A stretch of DNA of 64,000 nucleotides, from the NCBI GenBank assembly GCA_900552125.1, contig URYK01000010.1, positions 1 through 64,000 on the forward strand, in the 5' to 3' direction. The DNA is from an uncultured Solobacterium sp. GTDB taxonomy: Bacteria; Bacillota_I; Bacilli_A; Erysipelotrichales; Erysipelotrichaceae. Shown in pieces: positions 52,732 through 62,956 of the stretch. How positions within the stretch are numbered: the first letter of the stretch is position 1; each line of letters begins with the position of its first letter. Both the position numbers and the translations under genes were made by a program. Under the pieces are notes generated by a model that had not been told where the DNA came from, did no database searches, and saw only the letters and a program-made list of their open reading frames with translations.

Positions 52732-52769
52732 AGAAAACGCTTGCATAAGTATAGATTATATGGAATAAT
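52732..52769 (+). promoter_or_regulatory. cre-like site overlapping the hexosaminidase promoter
   Basis: AGAAAACGCTTGCA (52732-52745) matches the cre consensus in 13 of 14 positions. It overlaps a -35 TTGCAT (52741-52746), with AATAAT (52764-52769) as -10 after 17 nt. This is the usual position for CcpA repression. Confidence 0.6.
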
Positions 52770-52824
52770 ATAACGCATACGCTGAGCATATATTTTTAAA
52801 TATATGTGGGGGAAGGAGAAAAAA

Positions 52825-55800
52825 TTGAAAAAAATAGTAAAACCGATTATGATTTCGTTAGTTGTGGCTTCTATCGCAATTACATGTGTTCCTTTGAATG
52901 ATATATTCATTCATGCGGAGTCAAAGGAGAATTTTGCGTTAAACAAAGAGGGTTTCGCAAGCTTTGAAGATGTGGAAAATGGTTTTCAGGCAGAAAAAGC
53001 ACTAGATGGCAAAGAAGGCAATGATTCTAGATGGGCTGCTAAAGAAGGCGAATCCAGTGCATGGCTATGCGTTGACTTAGCAGGTGAAAAGACTTTTGAT
53101 GAGTTTCGTATCCTGCAGGAAAATGAAAGTCAGAGAATCGGTAAGTTTTTGATTGAGGGTTCCCATGATGGAAGTACATTTGAGAGTATATATCAATCAG
53201 AGGATAAATCACTAACAAATGGTTATGAAGCAGATCTTAGGGTAAAGCTGGAATCTAATGTTACCTATCGTTATGTACGTATTCATATTCAAAGCTTGAT
53301 TAAAGAGGCTTATCCAAGTATTTCGCTACGTGAATTTGAAGTTTTAGGTACAACAGCAGAAGTTAATACCCCGGTTAATGAGAATTTAGCTTTACATAAA
53401 AGTGTAACAACATCTGTGGAATATGCGACTATGCCAGGTAGTAATTTATGCGATGATGATGAAAAATCCAGATGGTCCAGTGAACAGAAACCTATTCAAT
53501 GGGCATATGTGGATTTACAGGAATCCTATAACTTTAATACTTTTTCAATGATTTGGGAAGATAAAAATAATTATGCTTCTGCATATAACATTTATGTATC
53601 AGATGATGTAAATAAATGGGGAGATCCTGTTATTAAAAGAACAGGGAATACATCTTCTACAAGCACAGAAATATTAGAAGACAGTGTTAAGGGGCGTTAT
53701 GTTAAATTAGAAGTTATCACACAGACAGGCTATCCTAGTGTATCTTGTCGTGATTTTAAAGTGATGTTATCGGACAGTCAAATTTCTCCGCAAGATCCCA
53801 TGGAAAATGTTGCGCTCAACATGATGGCTGCATCAGATTCAAATGAAACTAAGGAATTAAATGCATTAAAGGCAGTTGATGGAGATAAAACAACTAGAAA
53901 TTCTAGATGGGCTAGTGGCCTAGGTAGTGGACAACATTGGTTATCTATTGACTTAGGAGAAAAACGTAATATAAAAACGGTTTATTTATATTGGGAAACA
54001 AGAAAAGCTATGGATTATGAAATTCAATTATCGGATACAGGTGCAGAGGGCAGCTGGTATACGGTAAAGCATATAAAAAATCAGCCACTTCAGAAGAATG
54101 ATAAAATTGTTTTGGATAAAGCAGAAACGGCTCAATATATTCGTTTATATGTAAATAGCTTTACAGCGGATGATCCAGATACTGCTAATTCGTGGAATAA
54201 TGTTTCCGTATATGAAATGGAAGTATATGGCGGTGAACCAAGTGAAAGTGTGTCGGATATCTTAAATCAGATCAAGATTGAAGAACCACAGTTAGGTGAT
54301 AAAAAATTAAAACTAAAACTTCCACAAAATGCTGATTATGAAGTGACTTACAATGGAACTGATTATGAACAAGTAGTCGATGAAAATTTAAATATCTATG
54401 AACCTATTGTGGATACTGTAGTAAACATTTCGTTTAAAATAATAAATAAAAAGACAAAAGAGTATGAGTTTAAAGAAATCGGCTTAACAATTCCAGGTAC
54501 GTATAAACAGGAAGAAAAGGATAATGCGGCTCCTTTGATTCTACCGGAATTAAGAGAATGGAAAGGTCTTAGCGGCAGTTTTACTTTAACATCATCTTCT
54601 CGCATTGTTTATGATCAAAGTGAGCTAAAAAAAGTCGCAGAAGCGATGGCAGAGGATTATCTTGATCTTACAGGAAATAGTATGGAGATTGTACAAGGAA
54701 GTCCTAAAGCGAATGATATTTACTTTACATTGACAAAAGATGCATCAAAGGGGTTAATGAAAGAAGGATATTTATTGGATATCAATGATCAGGTAACTGT
54801 CAGTGCACAAACAACAACAGGTGCATACTGGGGGACAAGATCGATTCTTCAGGCTCTTAAAAAAAAATGATTTTAAAACGCTACCTAAAGGTATCGCAAG
54901 GGATTATCCATTGTATGAAATAAGAGGTTTTATCTTAGATGTAGGACGTAAAACATTTACGATGGATTATCTTCAGCAGTTAGTAAAAGAAATGTCTTGG
55001 TATAAGATGAATGATTTTCAAATTCATTTAAATGATAACTTAATTCCATTAGAATATTATTCTCAAAAAGGAGAAGATGTATTTCAGGCATATTCCGCAT
55101 TTCGTCTGGAATCCACAATAAAAGAAGGTGGAAATAATGGATTAAATAAACAGGATCTGACAAGTACAGACATGTTTTATTCAAAAAATGAATTTCGTGA
55201 TTTGATTAAAGAGTCTCGGACATTGGGAGTTAATATTGTCCCTGAAATCGATACTCCGGCACATTCACTAGCCCTAACAAAAGTTCGTCCTGATTTACGT
55301 TTAGGAGAATATGGACGTGAAAATGATCATTTAAATCTAATCAGCAAATACAGCGAAAGCTTATCTTTTGTACAGTCTATCTTCTCTGAATATATGACAG
55401 AAGAAAATCCTGTTTTTGATGAAGAAACAATTGTTCATATAGGTGCAGATGAATATCATGCTTCTAGTGAAAGCTATCGCAGATTTGTGAATGACATGTT
55501 AGATTATGTAGAAGATACAGGACGTAAAGCAAGAGTTTGGGGAAGCTTTACACAGGCAATCAAGGGAGAAGAGATTGAAGCAGAAGGTGTAGAAATCAAT
55601 CTTTGGAACTTTGGTTATGCTAATATGGATCAGATGTATGAGAATGGATTTGATTTAATTAACTGTAATGATGGGAATTACTATATTGTCCCTAATGCAG
55701 GATATTATTATGATTATTTAAGTGACAGTACAATGTATAATCTAGATATCAATACTATCGGTGGTGTAACAATACCGGCAGGTGATGATCAGATGAAGGG

Positions 55801-58198
55801 GGGAGCCTTTGCGGTATGGAATGACATGACCGATTATTTAGACAATGGTGTCAGTGAATATGATGTTTATGATCGTATTGAAAGAGGTCTTCCTTTATTT
55901 GCGGCTAAACTATGGGGAAAAGGTAGTATGAATCTTCAACAGGCTAAACAGACATCCGATGATTTAGGAGATGCGCCTAGAACTAATTTTGGATATGAAA
56001 TCACAAGTGAGGAAGATGCTATTTTAAATCTTTCTATGGATAATCTAAAGGACTCTTCTAGTAATCATCATGCGATTACCTTAGGTAAGAATGCAGAAAT
56101 AGAACAAGTAGACTTTAAAAATGCATTAAAGCTGAATGGTAAAGAAAGTTATATTAAAACTGATCTTGATACAGCCGGATTAGGTAATGATTTACGTATA
56201 AAAGTAAAACGTACATCTAATTCTTTAGATGAACAGATTTTATTAGAAAGCTCCTATGGGAGTATGAAAGCAGTACAAAAAGATACAGGTAAAGTAGGCT
56301 TCTCAAGAGAACTCTTTGACTATTCATTTAACTATACTTTACCTATAAATGAATGGGTTGAGTTGGAATTTAAGAATCAGCAGAACAAGATGGAATTATA
56401 TGTAAATGGGAAATTAGTAGATGTTTTAGGTGATGATGAAAAAATAGAAGGACGTAAAATGTTAGCAACTGGCATGTTTCCGCTTTCTAGGATTGGAAGC
56501 ATGACAAATGCATTTATTGGATATGTCGATGATGTACGAATTGGGAAAAACGATAGTTTTGTTACTACGATGCAGCTTGATCATGCAATATGGAATGCAG
56601 AAGCAGTATTGTCTACACAGGGTAATGTAAGCTTAAGCACTACGATAAAAGAGGCTAAAAAACTATTATCATCTTATCAGCCAGATCAGGCTAAGATATC
56701 ACAATATACGAAGGATATTGAAGATGCATTAACTATGATGAAGTATCAGAAAGCTGACTATACAAGAATAGATGCTTATATATCGCTAACTAAAACTCTT
56801 GATCAATTCACCAAAGGCAGTGTACAGCAGCTTAATCAAGCGCTAGATAACGTTCGATATAAGCTGCCTTATAAGCTTCAAACAACCGTAGATTCTTATG
56901 AAAGTGCAATTGTTAGTGCATTAGATAGATTAACATTGACAAAGGAAATTGATCAAAACTTTATTGATCAATCAAAATTAAGTGCTAGTGCTTCCAGTTA
57001 TCAAAAAGATGGTTCAGATCCTAAAAATGTATTAGATGGATCTACATCTACAATGTGGCATACAGCTTGGAGTAATACTACTATGCCGCATTGGATCAAT
57101 CTGGAAAATAAAGAAAGTATGGAAGTGAAAGGAGTTGTCTATGTACCTCGTCAAACAGGTGTAAATGGTAATCTGACAAAATATCGTATTGAAGTAAGTG
57201 ATAATGGCAGTGATTATCAGACTGTTGCGGAAGGTACATTAAAGAATGATACTGAAACAAAAACAATTTCATTTGATCCTGTGAAAACAAAGCATGTGCG
57301 AATTGTTTATGTAGGAGCGGTAAATAATAATGGTTCTGCATCAGAAATTCAGCTTATACAAGCAAATGTCAAAGCGGATATTAATGGCTTAAATGAAATG
57401 ATCAATCATGCGAAAGCATTGAAAGATTATGGATTTACACAACAGACATGGAATGCTTTACAGAACGTTATCACAAAAGCTGAGAGTCTTTTAGAGAGTG
57501 AAGATGCAAATGCAGTAATTGAAATGAAGCAGGAACTTGCTTATAGTATCGTAAGTCTACGCTTAACTGCTAAAGTGGAAGCAGTAGATAAATCAGTATT
57601 AGAAATGATTATCAAAGAAGCAGAATCAAAAAATAAGGAAATGTATACAGAGGAAAGCTGGATCGTATTTGAAACAACGCTGAAAGAAGCACATGTAGTT
57701 TTCTTAGATGATAAAGCAGTTCAAGAAGAAGTAGATAAGGCAGCTACAGAATTAACTAATAGCATCCAGGCATTAGTAGAAAACATCGTAGAAGATGTTG
57801 TACAAAAAGATAAGCTGTATGAAGCCTTAGAGAAATATGCAGGATATATTAGTACGGATTATACGAAAGAAACATGGAACTTATTCAAACAAGCATATGA
57901 TCATGCTAGTACTGTATATACAAATCTTAACGCAACACAGGAAATGGTTGATCAAGCTATGGAGAAATTAATAGAAACTGCTTCTAATCTAAAGAAAGAG
58001 GAAGCAGAAACGATAGATCCTAGTACTCCAGAGAAAGAAGAATCTAATAAAACAGATACGGAAAATGAAACTACCAAAAAACCTGATAAAGTAATACCGG
58101 AGACTGGTACTCAATCCTATATAGGGATATGGTTTATATCGATTATATTAACGGGAATAGTAATTCGTGTTTGGTATCATAAAAGAAAAAGTATGTAA
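52825..58198 (+). pseudogene. Sortase-anchored GH20 beta-N-acetylhexosaminidase, frameshifted at an A9 tract
   Basis: TTG start at 52825 after GGAAGGAG. Order: signal peptide (to about residue 37), three F5/8C domains (about 34-179, 188-316, 326-471), the GH20 N-terminal domain, then the break at 54859-54867. The catalytic barrel continues in the other frame: DVGRKTFTMDYLQQ, PEIDTPAHS, and the acid/assistant pair in HIGADEYH near 55432. LamG-like, F5/8C and three FIVAR modules follow, then IPETG (58094) with membrane helix and KRKS tail. Removing one A joins LQALKK to NDFKTLPKG, giving about 1790 aa. The predicted role is surface release of GlcNAc/GalNAc from mucin or host glycans. Confidence 0.85.
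54859..54867 (+). other. Nine-A homopolymer causing the GH20 frameshift
   Basis: As written, the upstream frame ends LKKK-stop at this tract. With eight A the frame is open through both halves. Homopolymers of this length allow replication or RNA-polymerase slippage and are also a known sequencing-error site. Confidence 0.85.
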
Positions 58199-58203
58199 TT
58201 GAG

Positions 58204-58233
58204 AAAGGTGAGTTACTATGCTTCACCTTTTTC
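58204..58233 (+). terminator. Intrinsic terminator
   Basis: AAAGGTGA (58204-58211) pairs with TCACCTTT (58223-58230). Confidence 0.8.
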
Positions 58234-58291
58234 ACATTTATAAAAAAACATGATAAAATGATAATAATGATAAGCAGAAAGGAAGGTTAAG

Positions 58292-59287
58292 GTGGATAGA
58301 GAATTATATAATTTAAAGAAAGAAAATGAGCGTCTACAAAAATTACAGGAGCTGGATTATCTGACAGGTATTTTTCATCGAGGTGCGATGGAGAAGAAAA
58401 TCAACGAAGTCTTGTCAGAAAAACAATATGGAGTGTTATTTATCATTGATATTGATAATTTTAAAGAAATCAATGAAAACTATGGGCATAGTATGGGAGA
58501 TGCAGCCTTATGCAGACTAACTGAAATGCTACAGACAATTACACTTCGAAATGATATATTAGGAAGAGTAGGCGGAGATGAATTTGTAATATTTATGCCG
58601 ATAGCACAGAATATATCTTTTGTGGAAAATCGCTGTAAACAGATGCAGAAAAGCTTAAAGAAACTACAGTTGGATGATAAATTTAAGCTTCGTATATCAC
58701 TTACCATTGCAGGAAGCGTTTATGAAGATGAAGATACCTTTACCGATATGTTTGATCGTGCCGCAAGCTCTTTATATCAGAAAAAACAAGAGAAAGAAGA
58801 AGATGATTATGGAAATTTAGAAGATAAACAGCATATTGAATTTACAGAAACAAGAGGAATTCAAATGGATATGCAAAGAATCCATGAAGAACTTCGTGAA
58901 CAGGTATTATTGCCAGGAGCTTATTGTCAGAATTATGAAGTATTTAAAAGCATTTATCGTTTCATTGAGCGACAGATGAAGCGAAATAACAGCAGTGCCT
59001 ATATTATTCTGATTACCATGACAGATGATAAACAAGGCTTTCCTAAGCTGCAGACAAGAACAGACTTGTTAAAAATCTTAATGGATGAGATTCAGCATTC
59101 CTTGCGAGCTGGAGATGTGTTTACCCAATATAGTAGCTGCCAGTTCCTTATCATGGTATCTGATGTCAATGAAGAACAGGCAAAGGTAATCGGACAGCGT
59201 ATCTGTGATTCTTTTTATAAAAGACAGGAAAAAATTAAAGAGCATATCTTAGTGCATCATTGTTATCCATTGAGTCCTGCAAAATAA
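58292..59287 (+). CDS. Diguanylate cyclase-type GGDEF protein with second degenerate GGDEF-like domain
   Basis: 331 aa, GTG start 58292 with GAAAGGAAGG. A short coiled coil leads into a GGDEF domain (residues about 22-165) with an intact signature RVGGDEFVIF and FIIDIDNFKEIN metal site, so c-di-GMP synthesis is possible. Residues about 210-320 form a second related fold whose signature reads YSSCQF, as in the regulator at 24755. There is no membrane segment and no sensory domain other than this module. Confidence 0.85.
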   Translation: MDRELYNLKKENERLQKLQELDYLTGIFHRGAMEKKINEVLSEKQYGVLFIIDIDNFKEINENYGHSMGDAALCRLTEMLQTITLRNDILGRVGGDEFVIFMPIAQNISFVENRCKQMQKSLKKLQLDDKFKLRISLTIAGSVYEDEDTFTDMFDRAASSLYQKKQEKEEDDYGNLEDKQHIEFTETRGIQMDMQRIHEELREQVLLPGAYCQNYEVFKSIYRFIERQMKRNNSSAYIILITMTDDKQGFPKLQTRTDLLKILMDEIQHSLRAGDVFTQYSSCQFLIMVSDVNEEQAKVIGQRICDSFYKRQEKIKEHILVHHCYPLSPAK

Positions 59288-59413
59288 ATACTTAAAGGAT
59301 TCTTCAATAATTACCATAATTTTCTATGAATAGCGGCTTGATTTCGATAGAAATTATTACTTTACCTAAGTCGATGCTCATAGTATAATAATACTACTGC
59401 GAGGTGTAGAATT

Positions 59414-60274
59414 ATGGCAGAGAAAATAGGATTAATATGTGAAGGCGGAGGAACAAAAGCTGCATATACATGCGGTGTATTGCAGTGTTTTCTAGATAAT
59501 GATATTGAATTTCCATATACGGTTGGAATTAGTGCAGGGGCAGAAGTATTACTGCCATTTGTTTCTAAGCAAAAAGATCGTTTACGTGTAACTGGTGTTG
59601 ATGCCGCAAGTGATAAAAATGCTATTGGTATTTCACCATTATTAAAAGAAAGAGGAGTTTTCGGTATTCGCTATGTCTGCGATTTCATTGAAAAACATGC
59701 TCCGTTGGATTATAAAACGTTTATGGAAAACCCAACAAAATTGGATATTGGTGTCTATAATATGGATACTAATGATGTTGAGTACTTTCCTAAAGAATAT
59801 TTTGATCCGGATAAACAGATTCTGATTCAGGCTAGCTGCGCATTATTTCTATTGACAAGACCATATAAGTTTAGAGGTCACACATATATGGATGCCGGTT
59901 TGGTGGATATGATTCCGATTGAACAAAGTATTCGTCAAGGAAATGAAAAACATGTGTTCATTTCTACAAAAGAAGAAAACTATGTTCGTAAACCAGCACC
60001 AAGATGGCAGTTAACTTTAGCAAGCTTATTTTACCCAGGAAATAAAATGGTTCGCGAGAATTTAAAAGTCCGCCATCTTAATTATCAGAAACAATGGCAG
60101 AAGGTAAAAGATCTGGAAAAAGAAGGAAAAGCGATTGTATTACGTCCTAGTGCTGATTATGGAGTAACACGTTATACGCATGATAAAGAATTATTAGGTC
60201 GCTGGTATGACTTAGGATATCAGGATACATTGGATCGCTTAGATACCATCAAAGAATTTATGGGAATAAAATAG
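59414..60274 (+). CDS. Patatin-like phospholipase (YjjU-type)
   Basis: 286 aa. The oxyanion loop is GLICEGGGTKAAYTCGVL, the nucleophile elbow GISAGA holds the Ser, and YMDAGLVDMIP has the catalytic Asp (DAG variant of DGG). Predicted to hydrolyse lipid acyl esters in the cytosol or at the membrane. The length is typical of bacterial YjjU-type patatins. Confidence 0.88.
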   Translation: MAEKIGLICEGGGTKAAYTCGVLQCFLDNDIEFPYTVGISAGAEVLLPFVSKQKDRLRVTGVDAASDKNAIGISPLLKERGVFGIRYVCDFIEKHAPLDYKTFMENPTKLDIGVYNMDTNDVEYFPKEYFDPDKQILIQASCALFLLTRPYKFRGHTYMDAGLVDMIPIEQSIRQGNEKHVFISTKEENYVRKPAPRWQLTLASLFYPGNKMVRENLKVRHLNYQKQWQKVKDLEKEGKAIVLRPSADYGVTRYTHDKELLGRWYDLGYQDTLDRLDTIKEFMGIK

Positions 60275-60299
60275 CCGTATCGCGGGATACGGCTTTATT
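60274..60299. terminator. Bidirectional intrinsic terminator
   Basis: GCCGTATC (60274-60281), loop GCGG, GATACGGC (60286-60293), then TTTATTTT. Serves the patatin gene and the convergent XRE gene. Confidence 0.85.
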
Positions 60300-60609
60300 T
60301 TGGATTTAATAATAAATCAATTAATATTGCAATAGTTTCTTTCTCTTTATTTGTCAATAAGTGCCATTTTCTTAATAATTCCTGTTCTTCTATATCACAA
60401 TTTTGATCTTTAGAACCATCATAAAAGAATTCACTCATAGAAACATTCATAGGCTTTAAGAGTGCTTCTAATGTGGGAAAAGTAGGAAGATTGTTTTTAC
60501 GGAATAAAGAATTAATTGTGCTTTGAGGGACTCCGGATTTTACAGATAATGCATATTCTGTCAAATCATTCTGCTTCATAAGTGCTCTTAGTTTTTCTAA
60601 ATAGTCCAT
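60295..60609 (-). CDS. XRE-family HTH regulator (104 aa)
   Basis: Residues 1-65 form a Cro/CI HTH (LTEYALSVKSGVPQSTINSLF). The tail is short and acidic, with a final helix (TIAILIDLLL). It is divergent from licD, and three evenly spaced palindromes lie in the shared intergenic region, so it probably represses itself and may control licD. Confidence 0.87.
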   Translation of the reverse strand: MDYLEKLRALMKQNDLTEYALSVKSGVPQSTINSLFRKNNLPTFPTLEALLKPMNVSMSEFFYDGSKDQNCDIEEQELLRKWHLLTNKEKETIAILIDLLLNPK

Positions 60610-60660
60610 AGTATCTTCCTTTCGCTGATAATATTGTAATACGAAGAAATGTTATATTAT

Positions 60661-60716
60661 TAACGAAAAGGCGTTATATATAACGAATAAGCGTTAATGG
60701 TAACGATTTGTCGTTT
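60661..60716. promoter_or_regulatory. Three tandem operators on a 20-bp pitch
   Basis: TAACG-N6-CGTTA palindromes start at 60661, 60681 and 60701 (the last ends CGTTT). The exact 20-bp pitch places all three on the same DNA face. A weaker relative lies at 60639-60654. Confidence 0.8.
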
Positions 60717-60748
60717 TCTTACCATTTTGTGATATTTGTGAAAAAGCG

Positions 60749-60777
60749 TTGTTTTCAAAATATATATCTTCTATAAT
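60749..60777 (+). promoter_or_regulatory. licD promoter
   Basis: TTGTTT (60749-60754), 17-nt spacer, TATAAT (60772-60777). It lies 33 bp beyond the last operator. Confidence 0.65.
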
Positions 60778-60795
60778 ATAGAATGGTGATTTGTA

Positions 60796-61611
60796 ATGAA
60801 AGAATACATACTAAAAACAAAAGAAGATGGTACCAAAATCACAGTACGTGATGTACAATTAACATTGTTAGAAATGATGAAAGATATAGATGTAGTTTGT
60901 AGAAAACATGGCATTTCTTATTGGCTTACAGGTGGAAGTGCTTTAGGTGCTGTTCGCCACAAAGGATTTATTCCATGGGATGATGATGCGGACATCGGAA
61001 TGATGCGCGAAGACTATGAAAAATTTCAGAAAGTCGTACATGAGTTAGGGGATCAGTATGTTATACAGAGCTTTGATACACATAAAGAGTATAATGTTCT
61101 AATACCTCCAATGAAGATACGAAAAAAAGGAACCTACTGTGAAGAAGTAAATTTTCTTTTAAAAAATAAATGTAAAGACAGTGATGGATTATTCATTGAT
61201 GTATTTATTCTAGATTATGTCAGTGAAAATAAGGCTAAAGATTTTATCTGGAGAATACGTAATGGAATTTTGATGATACTAATTGCAATATTTGAAAATC
61301 TTCATATGAATCCGTTATTACTGAAAAAGAGATTTGTGCGTAATGCGAAGAAATATGGTCAGATTAATTCAGGTTCAAAATATATCGGTTATGATTTGAC
61401 TTGGACGTTTAATTCTTTTTTTCATCCTGTCGTTTACCTCAAAGAAAGTGTTTTTCCAATACAATATGTACAATTTGAAGATACCATGCTGCCTATCCCC
61501 AAAAGGCCCAAGGATATGCTGGATGTGGAAGTTTCTGTAAATCATATGAGCTATCCGCCATTAAAGGATCAGGTACCAAAACATATTAAAGATATAGAGT
61601 TGCATTTATGA
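60796..61611 (+). CDS. LicD-family phosphotransferase
   Basis: 271 aa. The nucleotidyltransferase-like core has YWLTGGSALGAVRHKGFIPW then DDDADIG, the family signature. LicD proteins attach phosphocholine or similar groups to teichoic acids and surface polysaccharides. There are no licA-C choline genes in view, so the transferred group is not known. It is followed after 22 nt by an envelope protein gene. Confidence 0.9.
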   Translation: MKEYILKTKEDGTKITVRDVQLTLLEMMKDIDVVCRKHGISYWLTGGSALGAVRHKGFIPWDDDADIGMMREDYEKFQKVVHELGDQYVIQSFDTHKEYNVLIPPMKIRKKGTYCEEVNFLLKNKCKDSDGLFIDVFILDYVSENKAKDFIWRIRNGILMILIAIFENLHMNPLLLKKRFVRNAKKYGQINSGSKYIGYDLTWTFNSFFHPVVYLKESVFPIQYVQFEDTMLPIPKRPKDMLDVEVSVNHMSYPPLKDQVPKHIKDIELHL

Positions 61612-61633
61612 TGTAGAAAGGGAAGGGATATCC

Positions 61634-62935
61634 ATGGCATATGTACCACGTCAAAGGAGATATAAAATTCGCTGGAAATTCGCAATCCCGCTTTTACTTC
61701 TGGTTATATTGATTATATATGCTATCGTTGGAATGTTACTTCCTGACCCAGAAGAAAAAGAGGAACAAAAGTTTACCGTATGTGGATTAAACAATGAAGA
61801 TACTATTCATTTATTAAATAAGGTAGAAACAAAGAATACCTATACAGTTAAAGATTATTTATACTATGGGGAATCATTAGGTCTTTATACTGAGACTTAT
61901 GATCCTATCAATGGAGAAGATGGATTAGCTGGTAAAACGGTAGAATTGCATAACTTATGTACTGATGAAACAGTCCCAATGACTATGGATTCTACAGCGG
62001 ATCAAAAAATTACTTTACAGGATTTAGAACCAGGCTTTTATGAAGTAACTGTCATTGATAATCTTATCAGTAAACGTATTGTTTATGATAAGCCATTGAC
62101 TTCTGAGCCATTTACTACCGTTCAACGCAATAATGTGGTTAATTCCGTGCAAATATTAGCTGATAAAGATTTATTGAAGGATTATGATATATCATGGGAT
62201 CAGAATTATTTATTCCTAAATATTGAGGAAACAAAACCTAGTGAAGATGATATTGATGTTTTAATTGACCCTTATAGTCTTCATACGGATTTAACATATA
62301 CTCCAGATGAAGGGAATAAAGGAAATGGTCTCACAGAGTATAAAGAAACATATCAGGCTGCTTTATGGATGAAGGATGAGCTTGAAAAGCATGGTCTTCG
62401 TGTAGAAATAACGAAATCAAGTGAGGATGAGGTTCCTCCTCCAGCTTATGGAGCAGATGGAAGACTAGCACAGGGCTATAAGAAAAATGCGCGTTATTAT
62501 CTTTTCTTAAGATTTAATACGAATGTAGATGATAGCATCAAAGGTGTAGAAATCTGGCATAGTGCCTATAGCAGCGCTACTTTAGGAAAACATATCATGT
62601 ATGGCTTAGAGAAAAATTTAAACATGGAAGGAAGTCCATATACAAATACAAATAATCCAGGTGTTAACTCTAGCCCGCTGATGGAAAGCGGCTATGATTT
62701 ATATGCAAATATTAGAGAGAGCGGAGGAAGAGCGACATTAGCAGGAAGAGCTACAGAAACATCACAGGTAGAAAATAAATCTTTTGCGAATGCGAATGGC
62801 ATGCTTGCATTGGAAATTGATTTTGGATATGTATCTAATAAAGAAGATGCTACATTCTGGAAGAATCATAAGGAAGAAATCGCAAGACAGGCGGCAGCTT
62901 CATTTGCGAGTGGAATTAATGTAGATAACGAATAA
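61634..62935 (+). CDS. Membrane-anchored amidase_3-like protein with missing zinc ligands
   Basis: 433 aa: a basic N-terminus, one membrane helix (residues about 16-38), an extracellular linker domain, then a C-terminal fold resembling N-acetylmuramoyl-L-alanine amidase (residues about 205-430). Family landmarks are changed: DPGHGG is DPYSLH, and the SIHAN His region is LRFNTN, while an E lies in GLTEYKET and ALEIDFGY matches the late motif. Loss of His ligands suggests no hydrolase activity; a peptidoglycan-binding role is possible. Confidence 0.72.
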   Translation: MAYVPRQRRYKIRWKFAIPLLLLVILIIYAIVGMLLPDPEEKEEQKFTVCGLNNEDTIHLLNKVETKNTYTVKDYLYYGESLGLYTETYDPINGEDGLAGKTVELHNLCTDETVPMTMDSTADQKITLQDLEPGFYEVTVIDNLISKRIVYDKPLTSEPFTTVQRNNVVNSVQILADKDLLKDYDISWDQNYLFLNIEETKPSEDDIDVLIDPYSLHTDLTYTPDEGNKGNGLTEYKETYQAALWMKDELEKHGLRVEITKSSEDEVPPPAYGADGRLAQGYKKNARYYLFLRFNTNVDDSIKGVEIWHSAYSSATLGKHIMYGLEKNLNMEGSPYTNTNNPGVNSSPLMESGYDLYANIRESGGRATLAGRATETSQVENKSFANANGMLALEIDFGYVSNKEDATFWKNHKEEIARQAAASFASGINVDNE

Positions 62936-62956
62936 AATAGAGAGATGGTGATACTG

